A DNA stretch of 64,000 bases from Pseudomonas sp. UBA4617 (GCF_002386445.1 NZ_DGIR01000049.1:1-64000), one strand, 5' to 3'. Shown: positions 48,446 through 57,735, counted from the first letter of the stretch. Made by a program: numbers and translations. Notes: a model not told the origin generated them from the letters alone.

Positions 48446-50581
48446 TCAGGCCGGTACAGCCTCCGCAGCCGCCTCTCGCTCCCACACCCGGTGCCCTTCG
48501 ACCGCTTTGACGAAGGCATCCACCGCGCCCTGGTCATCCCCCAGCACCAAGCCCTTGTCTTCCTTGAGGCCCAGGCTGCCAGACAGCTCCCTGGTCAGCA
48601 CCATGGCCTTCAGATGCTTGTAACCCTCGAGCAGGAAATGCTTGGCCAACCCGCTGGCCGCAAGCGCATCGGTCGAGGCCTTGCCACCCGGCACGACTAT
48701 TCCGTCGAACATGATCGATGGCATGCCTTCCATCGAAGCAGCAACCGGCAGCTGCGTGCCGTCCGCGGCTTTCACCGGCGCTGAAGTCGGCCCCAGCAGC
48801 AGCGGCCGGGCACTGTGCGCCTCCAGCGCCTTCACCAACCGGTCGACACTACCGGCGTCCACGCCATCCGCCACCAGTACCGCGATCTTGCGCCCCTTGA
48901 TACCGACCACCCCAGGGTGATTCAGTTGGCTCAGCGCGGGCGACTGAGCCAACTGGCTGCCCTTCACCTGCACGGTAACCGCCGTCGGTGCGGGGAGGCC
49001 GAGGTTTGCCGCCACCGCCGCAGCCAGCTTCAGGTCGATGTTGGCCAGGATTTCGTTCACTTCCCGCGCCCGGATCGCCTCACGCTCGACCTTGCCCAGT
49101 TCGAAACTGTAAGCCTTGATGATGTGGTGCTGTTCGGTCGGGCTCATGCTCTGGAAGAACAGCCGCGCCTGGGAAAAATGGTCGCCGAACGATTCGCTGC
49201 GCTGGCGGATCTTGTGTGCATCGATGCGCTCCTGGTAACTCTCGAAACCGCCATCCTGCGCAGCTGGCGGGGTTTCTTTCGGCCAGCCGCCATCGATGGA
49301 ATTTGGCTCGTACGAGGCGCGCCCCTTGTGCACTACATGCTGGTGCAAGGCATCGCGCTGGTTGTTGTGGTTGGGGGCAACCGGGCGGTTGATCGGGATC
49401 TGGTGGAAATTCGGCCCGCCCAGGCGGCTAAGCTGGGTGTCGGTGTAGGAGAACAGCCGGCCCTGCAGCAACGGGTCATTGGTGAAGTCGATACCGGGCA
49501 CGATATGGCCCGGGCAGAACGCCACCTGTTCCACTTCGGCAAAGAAGTTGTCCGGGTTGCGGTTCAGCACCATCTTGCCCAGCGGCGTAACCGGGACCAG
49601 TTCTTCCGGGATGATCTTGGTCGGGTCCAGCAAGTCGAAGTCGAACTTGTGTTCGTCGGCTTCCGGCACGATCTGCACGCCCAGTTCCCACTCCGGGTAG
49701 TCACCCGTCTCGATGGCTTCCCACAGGTCGCGGCGCTGGAAGTCGGCGTCTTTCCCCGCCAGCTTCTGCGCTTCGTCCCACAGCAGGGAATGCACGCCCT
49801 GACGCGGTTTCCAGTGAAACTTGACGAAACTGGCGACGCCCTGGTCGTTGATCAGGCGGAAGGTATGCACGCCGAACCCTTCCATCATCCGCAGGCTGCG
49901 TGGAATCGCGCGGTCCGACATTGCCCACATCACCATATGTGCCGACTCCGGTACCAGCGAGACAAAATCCCAGAAGGTGTCGTGGGCCGAAGCACCGGTG
50001 GGAATCTCGTTGTGCGGCTCCGGCTTCACGGCGTGTACGAAATCCGGAAACTTGATCGCATCCTGAATGAAGAACACCGGCATGTTGTTGCCCACCAGGT
50101 CGAAGTTGCCTTCGTCGGTGTAGAACTTCACCGCGAAACCACGTACGTCACGCACCGTGTCGGCCGACCCACGCGGCCCCTGTACCGTGGAAAAGCGCAC
50201 GAAAACAGGCGTAATTTTGGCAGGGTCCTGCAAAAAGCCCGCCTTGGTCAGCGCTGAATGGTTGCCATAGCTCTGGAAATAGCCATGTGCGCCAGTGCCC
50301 CGGGCATGCACGATGCGCTCCGGAATACGCTCGTGGTCGAAGTGGGTGATCTTCTCGCGCATGATGAAGTCTTCGAGCAACGAGGGGCCACGGTCGCCAG
50401 CCTTCAGGGTGTTCTGGTTGTCAGCGATGCGTACACCCTGATTGGTACGCAGCGCCTGGCCCGTGGCGTCACTGCGCACGTCTTCCAGGCTTTGCACCTT
50501 GGCATTGGTGTTGGCACGGTCTGGCGTGTCGGTGCCGGCGAGCTGGCTGTGTTTGGGCGAATCCGTCTTCTTGCTGGGCAT
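48446..50581 (-). CDS. katE: Monofunctional catalase HPII, large subunit type
   Basis: A 711-residue clade 2 catalase that dismutates hydrogen peroxide. The core contains FDHERIPERIVHARGTGAHG with the catalytic His, FYTDEGNFDLVGNNMPVFFI with the catalytic Asn, and the haem-Tyr region RLFSYTDTQLSRLGGPNF. The C-terminal 150 residues form the class I glutamine amidotransferase-like (DJ-1/PfpI) domain (KIAVLVADGVDAGSVDRLVK) special to large catalases. AGGAG lies nine bases before the ATG at 50581. Stationary-phase control is usual, but I could not place a promoter with confidence. Confidence 0.96.
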   Translation of the reverse strand: MPSKKTDSPKHSQLAGTDTPDRANTNAKVQSLEDVRSDATGQALRTNQGVRIADNQNTLKAGDRGPSLLEDFIMREKITHFDHERIPERIVHARGTGAHGYFQSYGNHSALTKAGFLQDPAKITPVFVRFSTVQGPRGSADTVRDVRGFAVKFYTDEGNFDLVGNNMPVFFIQDAIKFPDFVHAVKPEPHNEIPTGASAHDTFWDFVSLVPESAHMVMWAMSDRAIPRSLRMMEGFGVHTFRLINDQGVASFVKFHWKPRQGVHSLLWDEAQKLAGKDADFQRRDLWEAIETGDYPEWELGVQIVPEADEHKFDFDLLDPTKIIPEELVPVTPLGKMVLNRNPDNFFAEVEQVAFCPGHIVPGIDFTNDPLLQGRLFSYTDTQLSRLGGPNFHQIPINRPVAPNHNNQRDALHQHVVHKGRASYEPNSIDGGWPKETPPAAQDGGFESYQERIDAHKIRQRSESFGDHFSQARLFFQSMSPTEQHHIIKAYSFELGKVEREAIRAREVNEILANIDLKLAAAVAANLGLPAPTAVTVQVKGSQLAQSPALSQLNHPGVVGIKGRKIAVLVADGVDAGSVDRLVKALEAHSARPLLLGPTSAPVKAADGTQLPVAASMEGMPSIMFDGIVVPGGKASTDALAASGLAKHFLLEGYKHLKAMVLTRELSGSLGLKEDKGLVLGDDQGAVDAFVKAVEGHRVWEREAAAEAVPA

Positions 50582-50806
50582 CGTTGGCTCTCCTCATCCG
50601 TCTTCAGGCTGCCCTGCAGGGCATGTTCAAGTAGTGACTGGAGGCCGCTTGGTTGCGTTCAATTGACTTTACCGGTTGTCGCGATATGCCCGAAGGATTG
50701 GTGCAATACGAAATAAATGCTAAGAACAGCTATTGGAAAAGGCTAAAATGCGCGACCCCAGCCAACCGCTGACCCCAATTTCAATGCGCCCCACAAGGTT
50801 CGCTAC

Positions 50807-51814
50807 GTGATCGAGTTCCAACAGGTACACAAGACCTACCGCGTTGCCGGTAGGGAAATTCCCGCACTGAATCCGACCACCTTGGCCATCGAGAATGGCC
50901 AGGTGTTCGGCCTGATCGGCCATTCCGGCGCCGGCAAGAGCACCATGCTGCGCCTGATCAACCGCCTGGAAGAACCTTCCGGCGGCAAGATCATCGTCGA
51001 CGGCGAAGATGTCACCGCGTTCAACGCCAGCCAGTTGCGCGGCTTCCGCCAGCAGGTCGGGATGATTTTCCAGCACTTCAACCTGCTGGCTTCCAAGACC
51101 GTCGCCGATAACGTCGGTCTGCCGCTGACGCTGGCGGGCGAGCTGTCGCGCAGCGAAATCGACAAGCGGGTCACCGAGCTGCTGGCCCGGGTCGGCCTTT
51201 CCGACCATGCCAGGAAGTACCCGGCACAATTGTCCGGTGGCCAGAAGCAGCGCGTCGGCATCGCCCGCGCCTTGTCCACCAACCCGAAGATCCTGTTGTG
51301 CGACGAGGCCACCAGCGCCCTCGACCCGCAGACCACGGCCTCGGTCCTGCAGTTGCTGGCCGAGATCAACCGCGAGCTGAAGCTGACTATCGTGCTGATC
51401 ACCCACGAGATGGACGTGATTCGCCGGGTATGCGACCGCGTGGCGGTGATGGATGCCGGTCAGATCGTCGAGCAAGGCCCGGTAGCCGAGGTGTTCCTGC
51501 ACCCGCAGCATGCCACCACCAAACGTTTCGTCCAGGAAGACGAGCAGGTCGACGAGGGCGAGCAGCGCGACGACTTTGCCCACGTGGCGGGGCGCATCGT
51601 GCGCCTGACCTTCCAGGGCGACGCCACCTATGCGCCACTGCTGGGCACCGTTGCCCGCGAGACCGGTGTGGACTACAGCATCCTCGCCGGGCGTATCGAC
51701 CGCATCAAGGACGTGCCCTATGGCCAGCTGACCCTCGCCCTGATCGGCGGTGACATGGAAGCGGCGTTCACCCGCTTCAAGGCAGCTGACGTACATATGG
51801 AGGTATTGCGCTGA
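50807..51814 (+). CDS. metN: Methionine ABC transporter ATP-binding protein
   Basis: A 335-residue ATPase. Walker A is GHSGAGKS, the signature QLSGGQKQRVGIARAL and Walker B ILLCDEATSALDP. The C-terminal 90 residues form the NIL/ACT-like domain that gives inhibition by internal methionine (IVRLTFQGDATYAPLLGTVA). The start is GTG at 50807. It forms an operon with metI and metQ (TGATG overlap with metI). Confidence 0.95.
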   Translation: MIEFQQVHKTYRVAGREIPALNPTTLAIENGQVFGLIGHSGAGKSTMLRLINRLEEPSGGKIIVDGEDVTAFNASQLRGFRQQVGMIFQHFNLLASKTVADNVGLPLTLAGELSRSEIDKRVTELLARVGLSDHARKYPAQLSGGQKQRVGIARALSTNPKILLCDEATSALDPQTTASVLQLLAEINRELKLTIVLITHEMDVIRRVCDRVAVMDAGQIVEQGPVAEVFLHPQHATTKRFVQEDEQVDEGEQRDDFAHVAGRIVRLTFQGDATYAPLLGTVARETGVDYSILAGRIDRIKDVPYGQLTLALIGGDMEAAFTRFKAADVHMEVLR

Positions 51815-52485
51815 TGGACGCCCTGAATTTCTTCGCCAACGTCGACTGGGCCGAAATCTGGCTGGCCACTGTCGATACCATGATCATGCTGTTCGGCTCG
51901 CTGTTCTTCACTGTGCTGCTGGGCTTGCCGCTGGGCGTGCTGCTGTTCCTCTGCGGGCCCAGGCAGATGTTCGAGCAGAAGGGCGTTTATGCGTTGCTGT
52001 CGCTGATCGTGAACATCCTGCGTTCGCTGCCGTTCATCATCCTGCTGATCGTGATGATCCCGATCACCGTGCTGATCACCGGCACTTCGCTCGGCGTCGC
52101 GGGTGCCATCCCGCCGCTGGTCGTTGGCGCCACACCGTTCTTCGCACGCCTGGTGGAAACGGCCCTGCGGGAAGTGGACCGCGGCATCATCGAAGCCACC
52201 CAGTCGATGGGCGCCACCACCCGCCAGATCATCACCAACGCATTGCTGCCGGAGGCCCGCCCGGGCATCTTCGCGGCCATTACCGTGACTGCCATCACCC
52301 TGGTGTCGTACACCGCCATGGCCGGCGTGGTGGGTGCCGGCGGCCTGGGCGACCTGGCCATCCGCTTCGGTTACCAGCGTTTCCAGACCGATGTGATGGT
52401 GGTAACCGTGGTGCTGCTGCTGGTACTGGTTCAAGTACTGCAAAGCGTCGGCGACAAACTGGTCGTGCATTTTTCCCGTAAATAA
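51814..52485 (+). CDS. metI: Methionine ABC transporter permease
   Basis: A 223-residue permease with about five to six membrane segments and the EAA loop near ALREVDRGIIEATQSMGATT. It imports D- and L-methionine with MetN and MetQ. Its ATG overlaps the metN stop by one base. Confidence 0.95.
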   Translation: MDALNFFANVDWAEIWLATVDTMIMLFGSLFFTVLLGLPLGVLLFLCGPRQMFEQKGVYALLSLIVNILRSLPFIILLIVMIPITVLITGTSLGVAGAIPPLVVGATPFFARLVETALREVDRGIIEATQSMGATTRQIITNALLPEARPGIFAAITVTAITLVSYTAMAGVVGAGGLGDLAIRFGYQRFQTDVMVVTVVLLLVLVQVLQSVGDKLVVHFSRK

Positions 52486-52493
52486 CCCCAATG

Positions 52494-52533
52494 GGGTCGG
52501 CCTGGCCGACCCGTTCGGGGGCCGTCGCGGCCC
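52494..52533 (+). other. Two hairpins between metI and metQ
   Basis: GGGTCGG-CCTGG-CCGACCC (52494-52512) is followed by GGGCCG-TCG-CGGCCC (52519-52533). They lie in the 65-base gap before metQ and may separate expression levels by protecting the upstream or downstream RNA. Confidence 0.5.
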
Positions 52534-52550
52534 TCACAAGGAGTGAATCA

Positions 52551-53321
52551 ATGAAGAAGCTGCTTGCTGTTGTCGCCGCTGTCGCGGCCTTCTCGGCCAA
52601 CGCCGAGTCCCTGATGGTCGCCGCCACCCCGGTGCCACACGCCGAAATCCTCAACTTCGTCAAACCTGCGCTGGCAAAAGAGGGCGTGGAGCTGAAGGTC
52701 AAGGAATTCACCGATTACATCCAGCCGAACGTGCAAGTGGCGGAAAAGCGCCTGGATGCCAACTTCTTCCAGCACCAGCCGTATCTGGATGAATTCAACA
52801 AGGCCAAGGGCACCCAGCTGGTAAGCGTGACTGGCGTGCACATCGAGCCACTGGGCGTGTACTCGGCCAAGATCAAGAAGCTGGACGAGCTGTCCTCCGG
52901 CGCCACCGTGGTCATCCCCAACGACGCCACCAACGGTGGCCGCGCCCTGCTGCTGCTGGACAAGGCCGGCGTGATCAAGCTGAAGGACAACAAGAACATC
53001 CTGTCCACCGTGAAGGATGTTGCCGAAAACCCGAAAAGCCTGAAATTCCGTGAGCTGGAAGCCGCCACCATCCCGCGCGTGCTGACCCAGGTCGATGCCG
53101 CTCTGATCAACACCAACTATGCGCTGGAAGCCAAGCTGAACCCGGAGAAAGACGCGCTGGTCATCGAAGGCAGCGATTCGCCGTACGTGAACATCCTGGT
53201 TGCGCGCCCGGACAACAAGGACTCGGAGGCGATGAAGAAGCTGGCCGCTGCGCTGCACTCGCCTGAGGTGAAGCAATTCATCAATGAGAAGTACAAGGGC
53301 GCTGTGGTACCGGCGTTCTAA
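52551..53321 (+). CDS. metQ: Methionine ABC transporter substrate-binding protein
   Basis: A 256-residue periplasmic protein of the NlpA family. The signal peptide ends SANA before ES (about residue 18), and there is no lipobox Cys, so this copy is probably soluble rather than a lipoprotein as in Escherichia coli. Binding residues lie in ATPVPHAEIL, FFQHQPYLDEFN and the TLNTNYAL-like segment ALINTNYALEA. AAGGAG lies about ten bases before the ATG. Confidence 0.94.
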   Translation: MKKLLAVVAAVAAFSANAESLMVAATPVPHAEILNFVKPALAKEGVELKVKEFTDYIQPNVQVAEKRLDANFFQHQPYLDEFNKAKGTQLVSVTGVHIEPLGVYSAKIKKLDELSSGATVVIPNDATNGGRALLLLDKAGVIKLKDNKNILSTVKDVAENPKSLKFRELEAATIPRVLTQVDAALINTNYALEAKLNPEKDALVIEGSDSPYVNILVARPDNKDSEAMKKLAAALHSPEVKQFINEKYKGAVVPAF

Positions 53322-53346
53322 GCCGTCACATCGCGCTGGACTTTTC

Positions 53347-53422
53347 GCGGGTGAACCCGCTCCCACAGGGATAGCGCAAGGCTCACGGCCTACGCTGTAC
53401 CTGTGGGAACGGGTTTACCCGC
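53347..53422. repeat. Inverted pair of REPs (BIME)
   Basis: GCGGGTGAACCCGC-TCCCACAGG (53347-53369) and CCTGTGGGAA-CGGGTTTACCCGC (53400-53422) form an inverted pair with a 30-base spacer. Each arm itself contains a GCGGGT..ACCCGC hairpin. It lies between convergent metQ and the sco gene. Confidence 0.82.
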
Positions 53423-53440
53423 AAAGCTTCTGGGGCTAAC

Positions 53441-54073
53441 TCAATCCCGCTTGACCAGCCCCGGCAACTGCGCCACCAGCTTCTGGTTGTTGAACGGCGC
53501 CCGAATGAACCCGCGCTGGCGCCCGTCCGGCCCCACAACCGCCAGGTTGCCGCTGTGATCCACGGTATACCCCGGCTTGCTGGTATCCGCCGGAATGAAC
53601 GGGATGCTCAAGGCATTGGCCAGCTTCTGGGTATCCTCGATCGACCCCGCCACCCCGACGAAGTCCTTGTCGAAATAACCCAGGTACTGTTTCAGCTGGT
53701 TCGGTGTGTCACGGTTCGGGTCAACGCTCACCAGCACCACCTGCAGCCGGTCTAACGCCTCCTTGGGCAGCTCGCTCTTGACCTGGCGCAGCTGTGCCAG
53801 GGTGGTCGGGCAGATATCCGGGCAATAGGTGTAGCCAAAGAACAGCAGCGACCATTTGCCTTTCAGGTCATCCATGCGCACCGCCTGGCCGTCCTGGTTG
53901 GTCATGGTGACGTCGGCCACGGCGCGGCTCTGCGGCAGCAGGATAATACCGGCATCGATCAGCTCGGTCGGATTGGGTTGGTCGCGGCCATTGAGCACCT
54001 TGTTGACGGTCAGGCCCAGAATCAGCGCGACCAGGGCAACGAGGATGAAGACAGTTTTCTGGGTTCGGGTCAT
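53441..54073 (-). CDS. SCO1/SenC family copper chaperone for cytochrome oxidase
   Basis: A 210-residue thioredoxin-fold protein anchored by an N-terminal segment (about 7-24). The copper motif CPDICP is in YTYCPDICPTT (near residue 84-88), and the His ligand is in YTVDHSGN (near residue 171). It delivers copper to the CuA site of subunit II or keeps its thiols reduced. The ATG overlaps the ctaB stop by four bases. It is the last gene of the minus-strand oxidase assembly group. Confidence 0.94.
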   Translation of the reverse strand: MTRTQKTVFILVALVALILGLTVNKVLNGRDQPNPTELIDAGIILLPQSRAVADVTMTNQDGQAVRMDDLKGKWSLLFFGYTYCPDICPTTLAQLRQVKSELPKEALDRLQVVLVSVDPNRDTPNQLKQYLGYFDKDFVGVAGSIEDTQKLANALSIPFIPADTSKPGYTVDHSGNLAVVGPDGRQRGFIRAPFNNQKLVAQLPGLVKRD

Positions 54074-54969
54074 AGGTTCAGCAACAGGTAGTGGTCAACG
54101 AGCAACGCGATGAACAGCGCGAACAGGTAGCCGATAGAGTACTTGAAGGTGCCGATCGCCGCGTGCGGCCGGCTGCCACGGTACAACACCCAGGCCCATT
54201 GCAGGAAGCGTGCACCCAGCAGGACGGCACAGGCCAGGTAGAGCGGGCCACTCATGTGGATGACATAGGGCAGCAGGGTGATCGCCAGCAGCACCAGGGT
54301 GTACAGCAGGATATGCAGCTTGGTGTAGCGCTCTCCGTGGGTCACCGGCAGCATCGGGATGTCGGCCTTGGCATATTCCGCTTTGCGGTGAATGGCCAGG
54401 GCCCAGAAATGCGGTGGCGTCCAGGCAAATATGATCAGCACCAGCAACAGCGGTTCGGCACTGACGTGCCCGCTGACCGCGACCCAGCCAAGCAGCGGCG
54501 GGGCGGCCCCGGCCAGGCCGCCGATAACGATGTTCTGTGGCGTGGCACGCTTGAGAAAGCCGGTATAGATCACCGCATAACCTACCAGCGAAGCCAGCGT
54601 CAGCCAGGCCGTGAGGGGATTGGTGAACACCAGCAACAAGGCCATGCCCGCCAGCGCCAGGCCCAAGGCAAACAGCAGCGCCGGCAGCGGCTCGACGCGC
54701 CCTTGGGCCACGGGGCGCTTGTGGGTGCGCGCCATCAGGGCATCGATACGCCGGTCCACGACGTGATTGACCACCGCTGCACCGCCTGCGCACAAGCCGA
54801 TGCCGAGGTTGCCGAACACCAGTACCTGCCACGCCACGCCGGCACGGCTGGCGAGCAACATGCCCACCAGCGAGGTGATCAACATCAGCACCACCACCTT
54901 GGGCTTGGTCAGTTCGATGTAGTCGCGCCAGCCGGCACGTTGTCCCTGTGCGTTCAGAAGCGGCGCCAC
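54070..54969 (-). CDS. ctaB: Protohaem IX farnesyltransferase (haem O synthase)
   Basis: A 299-residue UbiA-family membrane enzyme with about nine segments. It has the prenyl diphosphate motif NHVVDRRIDALMARTHKRP (near residue 66-84) and a second one near HFWALAIHRKAEYAKADIPM. It adds a farnesyl group to haem B to make haem O. The start is GTG at 54969 with GAGGA upstream. It overlaps ctaA by 16 bases and the sco gene by four. A different paralogue, cyoE, usually exists with the bo3 oxidase. Confidence 0.94.
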   Translation of the reverse strand: MAPLLNAQGQRAGWRDYIELTKPKVVVLMLITSLVGMLLASRAGVAWQVLVFGNLGIGLCAGGAAVVNHVVDRRIDALMARTHKRPVAQGRVEPLPALLFALGLALAGMALLLVFTNPLTAWLTLASLVGYAVIYTGFLKRATPQNIVIGGLAGAAPPLLGWVAVSGHVSAEPLLLVLIIFAWTPPHFWALAIHRKAEYAKADIPMLPVTHGERYTKLHILLYTLVLLAITLLPYVIHMSGPLYLACAVLLGARFLQWAWVLYRGSRPHAAIGTFKYSIGYLFALFIALLVDHYLLLNL

Positions 54970-56027
54970 AGTGCATTCCTCGCGTGTGGGGCGACACCCG
55001 CGCCGACCATCGGCGTCAGGCGCCAGCCATGGCTGATATGAATAGTGTCAGCCACCCGGATGCGGTAGTTCAGGAAAACCATGGTCAGCAGCAGCAGGGC
55101 CCCGCCAGCGTTGTGCGCCACGGCCACTGCCAGCGGCAGGTGGAGCGCCACGTTGGCCAGACCCAGGCTCACCTGCAGCGCCAACGCCAGCAATACCAGG
55201 CGCGCCAGGCCCTTGAGCTGGTTGCGGTACAGCTTCCAGCTGAGCAGCAACAGCACAAGCGTCACCGCCAGCGCTCCCAGTCGGTGGCTGATGTGGATAG
55301 CGGTGCGCGCGTCGCTGTCGAGCTGGCCGCCCAGGTAATTCGGGCCGACCTGCTGGGTCAGGTGGAAGCCATTGCTGAAGTCGGCTGCCGGCCACCACTC
55401 ACCGTGACAGGTCGGCAAGTCGATGCAGGCCACGGCGGCGTAATTGGAGCTGACCCAACCGCCAAGGGCGACCTGGCCAATCACTACCAGCAACCCCAGC
55501 GCAGCGACTCGGCGAAGGCTCAGCGGCAATTTTGGCAAAGGCGCAAACGCCCGGGACAGACGCAGGGATAGCAGGAACAGCAAGCTCAGCGTGGTGAAGC
55601 CGCCCAACAGGTGTGCAGTTACCACTTGCGGCCAGAGTTGCAGGGTAACGGTCCACATGCCGAAAGCGGCCTGGGCCAGCACCACGCCCAGCAGCAGCAA
55701 GGGCAGACGATAAGGCCGGCCATCGCGGGTACGACGGCGCACTGCCTGGAAGGCGAGCAGGGCGATTACCAGCGCCAGCGTGCCGGCGAAGTAGCGATGC
55801 ACCATCTCGGCCCAGCCCTTGGCGGCTTCCACGGGATGATCGGGAAAATGCAGCTCGGCATGGGCCAGCTGCGCTTCGCTCTTGGGCACGCTGATGAAGC
55901 CATAGCAACCTGGCCAGTCGGGGCAACCGAGCCCTGCGTGGGTCAGGCGGGTATAGGCACCGAGCAGGACGACCAGCAGTGCCAGCAGGGTTGCAAACAC
56001 AGCAAGGCGGAATCCGGGTCTGGCCAT
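54954..56027 (-). CDS. ctaA: Haem A synthase (COX15/CtaA)
   Basis: A 357-residue membrane enzyme with eight segments that converts haem O to haem A. His ligands are visible in TRLTHAGLGCPDWPGC, EMVHRYFAG, TAHLLGGFTT and HISHRLGALAV. A Cys pair occurs in VACIDLPTCHGEW, the periplasmic loop typical of the proteobacterial type. It follows the 193-residue protein gene by 9 bases and overlaps ctaB. Confidence 0.94.
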   Translation of the reverse strand: MARPGFRLAVFATLLALLVVLLGAYTRLTHAGLGCPDWPGCYGFISVPKSEAQLAHAELHFPDHPVEAAKGWAEMVHRYFAGTLALVIALLAFQAVRRRTRDGRPYRLPLLLLGVVLAQAAFGMWTVTLQLWPQVVTAHLLGGFTTLSLLFLLSLRLSRAFAPLPKLPLSLRRVAALGLLVVIGQVALGGWVSSNYAAVACIDLPTCHGEWWPAADFSNGFHLTQQVGPNYLGGQLDSDARTAIHISHRLGALAVTLVLLLLSWKLYRNQLKGLARLVLLALALQVSLGLANVALHLPLAVAVAHNAGGALLLLTMVFLNYRIRVADTIHISHGWRLTPMVGAGVAPHARNALWRRF

Positions 56028-56036
56028 GACAGGCTC

Positions 56037-56618
56037 CTAGCCGATGTTGGACAGCTTGAGCAGGTGGCGCAGGTCATCCAGCACATGCTTGCCGTTGACC
56101 TTGGCGTCGTAGCGCAGCACCAGGTTGCCGTGCGGGTCGACGATCCACAGCTGCGGGCCGGCCTCGCCGACCTTCTGCAGGTAGCGTTGCGCATCCAGTG
56201 GGTAACGCTGCAACTGGGGATACTCGCGGCCAAGCAACGCCTGGTAATCGGCGCTCAGCGGCTGGGCGCTAGCCAGCGCATGGCTGGCACGGCTGGCGTC
56301 ACGGCCCAGGCCCACCTGGATCTGCCGGGCCAGGTACACCAGGCGCTGGCAATCTTCGGCACAGGCTTCCGGGGCGCTTACCAGCAATTGCCAGCGCTGG
56401 TCCTGGCCCGCCACGCCGAGATCGGCACGGCTTTCACCATTGCCAATCATCACGCCGTGGTAGCTGCGACCCTCCGGCACCCAGAACTTGAGCTTGTACA
56501 TGCTGGTGGCAAGGATCATCGGCCCGAGCACCACCAGAAGGATCAGGATCAGCTGCAAACGCCCACGGGCTCTGGGCTTGCTGCGTTCAGGCACGTCCAG
56601 TGGAGTGGCGGTGGCCAT
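56037..56618 (-). CDS. Conserved membrane protein of the cox cluster, thioredoxin-like fold possible
   Basis: A 193-residue protein with one N-terminal membrane segment (about 24-42) and a periplasmic domain. The domain has CAEDCQRLVYLARQIQVGLG, with a Cys pair four residues apart, and ends with a pattern like Sco/thioredoxin proteins (LWIVDPHGNLVLRYDAKVNG). It may assist copper or thiol chemistry in oxidase assembly. I do not know a symbol. The ATG at 56618 has GGAGAAA upstream. The gene overlaps the SURF1 gene by 32 bases. Confidence 0.8.
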   Translation of the reverse strand: MATATPLDVPERSKPRARGRLQLILILLVVLGPMILATSMYKLKFWVPEGRSYHGVMIGNGESRADLGVAGQDQRWQLLVSAPEACAEDCQRLVYLARQIQVGLGRDASRASHALASAQPLSADYQALLGREYPQLQRYPLDAQRYLQKVGEAGPQLWIVDPHGNLVLRYDAKVNGKHVLDDLRHLLKLSNIG

Positions 56619-57324
56619 GGCGTTTCTCCTTGTTGTGGTGCCAGCCGAAGTAGAGGTAGAGCAGCACCAGCGCAGCCGCGAGGGCGAACCACTGCACGGC
56701 GTACCCCAGGTGTTTTTCCGGGCCCATGGCGACAACCGGCCAGTCCAGGCGGTAGGCTGCCGGGCCGGGTTCCAGGCGCAGTTCTTGGGCGAAGCCTTCG
56801 CGGTCGAGCTGCTGCCACAACTGGGCGGCATCGACAGCGGTCAGCAAGAGCGGCCACTGGCCGCCTGCCGGGTCGGGGTGCAACTGGAACGTGCTGCCGG
56901 GCGTGACATACACCGCAGCATCCAGCGCCAGCGCTTGGGCCGGAGTATCGAAGTGCACCGGCACACGGCGATCCGGCCATGGCAACCAGCCGCGATTGAC
57001 CAGCAGCCACAGGCCGCTGGCATGGTCATGGAAAGGTTGCAGCAACTCGACACCGGCCCGGCCATCACGCAGGCGGTTGTCGAGCAAAAGGCTGTGCTCG
57101 CCATCGAAACGGCCATACAGGCGCACGCGGCGGAAGGCGTTGTCCTGGTTCGCGGTCAACTGGGCCATGGCCAGGGGGGCCTCGGCCCGGCGCTCGGCAT
57201 AGGTAGCCAGCAGCAAACGCTTTTCCGTGGCGCGGCCGAGCTGCCAGCAACCCAGCGCGATCAGCCCCGGCAGTAGCGCAAGCACTACCAGGGTTGGCAC
57301 CCAGCCCGGGCGAAACGGCCTCAT
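56587..57324 (-). CDS. SURF1 family cytochrome oxidase assembly protein
   Basis: A 245-residue protein with two membrane segments (about 10-28 and 210-230) and a periplasmic domain between. The SURF1 pattern is present: LLDNRLRDGRAGVELLQPF, LLVNRGWLPWPDRR, and YAVQWFALAAALVLLYLYFG at the second segment. It helps insert haem A in subunit I. The start was placed at ATG 57324, where homology begins. It is divergent from the small DUF2909 gene. Confidence 0.93.
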   Translation of the reverse strand: MRPFRPGWVPTLVVLALLPGLIALGCWQLGRATEKRLLLATYAERRAEAPLAMAQLTANQDNAFRRVRLYGRFDGEHSLLLDNRLRDGRAGVELLQPFHDHASGLWLLVNRGWLPWPDRRVPVHFDTPAQALALDAAVYVTPGSTFQLHPDPAGGQWPLLLTAVDAAQLWQQLDREGFAQELRLEPGPAAYRLDWPVVAMGPEKHLGYAVQWFALAAALVLLYLYFGWHHNKEKRHGHRHSTGRA

Positions 57325-57388
57325 CGGTGCCTCGCCAGGGCGCTCGCTATACTTGTCCACATCACCGCATCCCCCCTGGAGTACCGCC

Positions 57389-57592
57389 ATGCTCAAGGCC
57401 GCGATTGTCCTGATGCTTTTGGCCACGATTGCCAGCCTGTTCAGTGGGCTGGTGTTTCTGGTCAAGGACGACGAGAACTCGACCCGCCTGCTGAAGGCGC
57501 TGACCGTGCGGGTGACCCTGGCAGCCCTGACCATCGGCCTGGTCGCCTGGGGCTTCATCAGTGGCCAGCTGGTTTCTCACGCCCCTTTCTGA
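57389..57592 (+). CDS. DUF2909 twin-transmembrane protein
   Basis: A 67-residue protein with two hydrophobic segments (about 4-25 and 42-60) joined by a charged loop (VKDDENSTRLLKALTVRV). This is the DUF2909 pattern. It is the only plus-strand gene within the cox cluster, divergent from SURF1 with a 64-base gap. GGAG lies 9 bases before the ATG. Function unknown; location suggests a minor role in oxidase assembly or stability. Confidence 0.88.
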   Translation: MLKAAIVLMLLATIASLFSGLVFLVKDDENSTRLLKALTVRVTLAALTIGLVAWGFISGQLVSHAPF

Positions 57593-57735
57593 TCCTACGA
57601 GACGCCTTGTAGGAGCGGCCTTGCGTCGTGAAGGGCCGTGTAGCGGCCCCAATCCGGCGACGCCGATACCTCTGATAGCCCGCATTGGCGGCCCTTCGCG
57701 GTGCAAGGCCGCTCCTACAGGGACCGCGCCGTCTG
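57593..57735. repeat. Inverted pair of REPs (BIME)
   Basis: CTTGTAGGAGCGGCCTTGC (57606-57624) and GCAAGGCCGCTCCTACAG (57703-57720) form an inverted pair. Inside lie AAGGGCCG...CGGCCC (57631-57649) and GGCGGCCCTTCGCGG. It fills the gap between the convergent DUF2909 gene and ctaE. Confidence 0.85.

Noticed and set aside
48815..50257. 480-codon open frame opposite katE
   Set aside because: Antisense to a full-length catalase with all motifs; low-complexity translation with no family match.
55611..56906. 431-codon plus-strand frame across ctaA and the SURF1 region
   Set aside because: It spans the ends of three clearly recognised minus-strand genes and has a composition typical of antisense frames.
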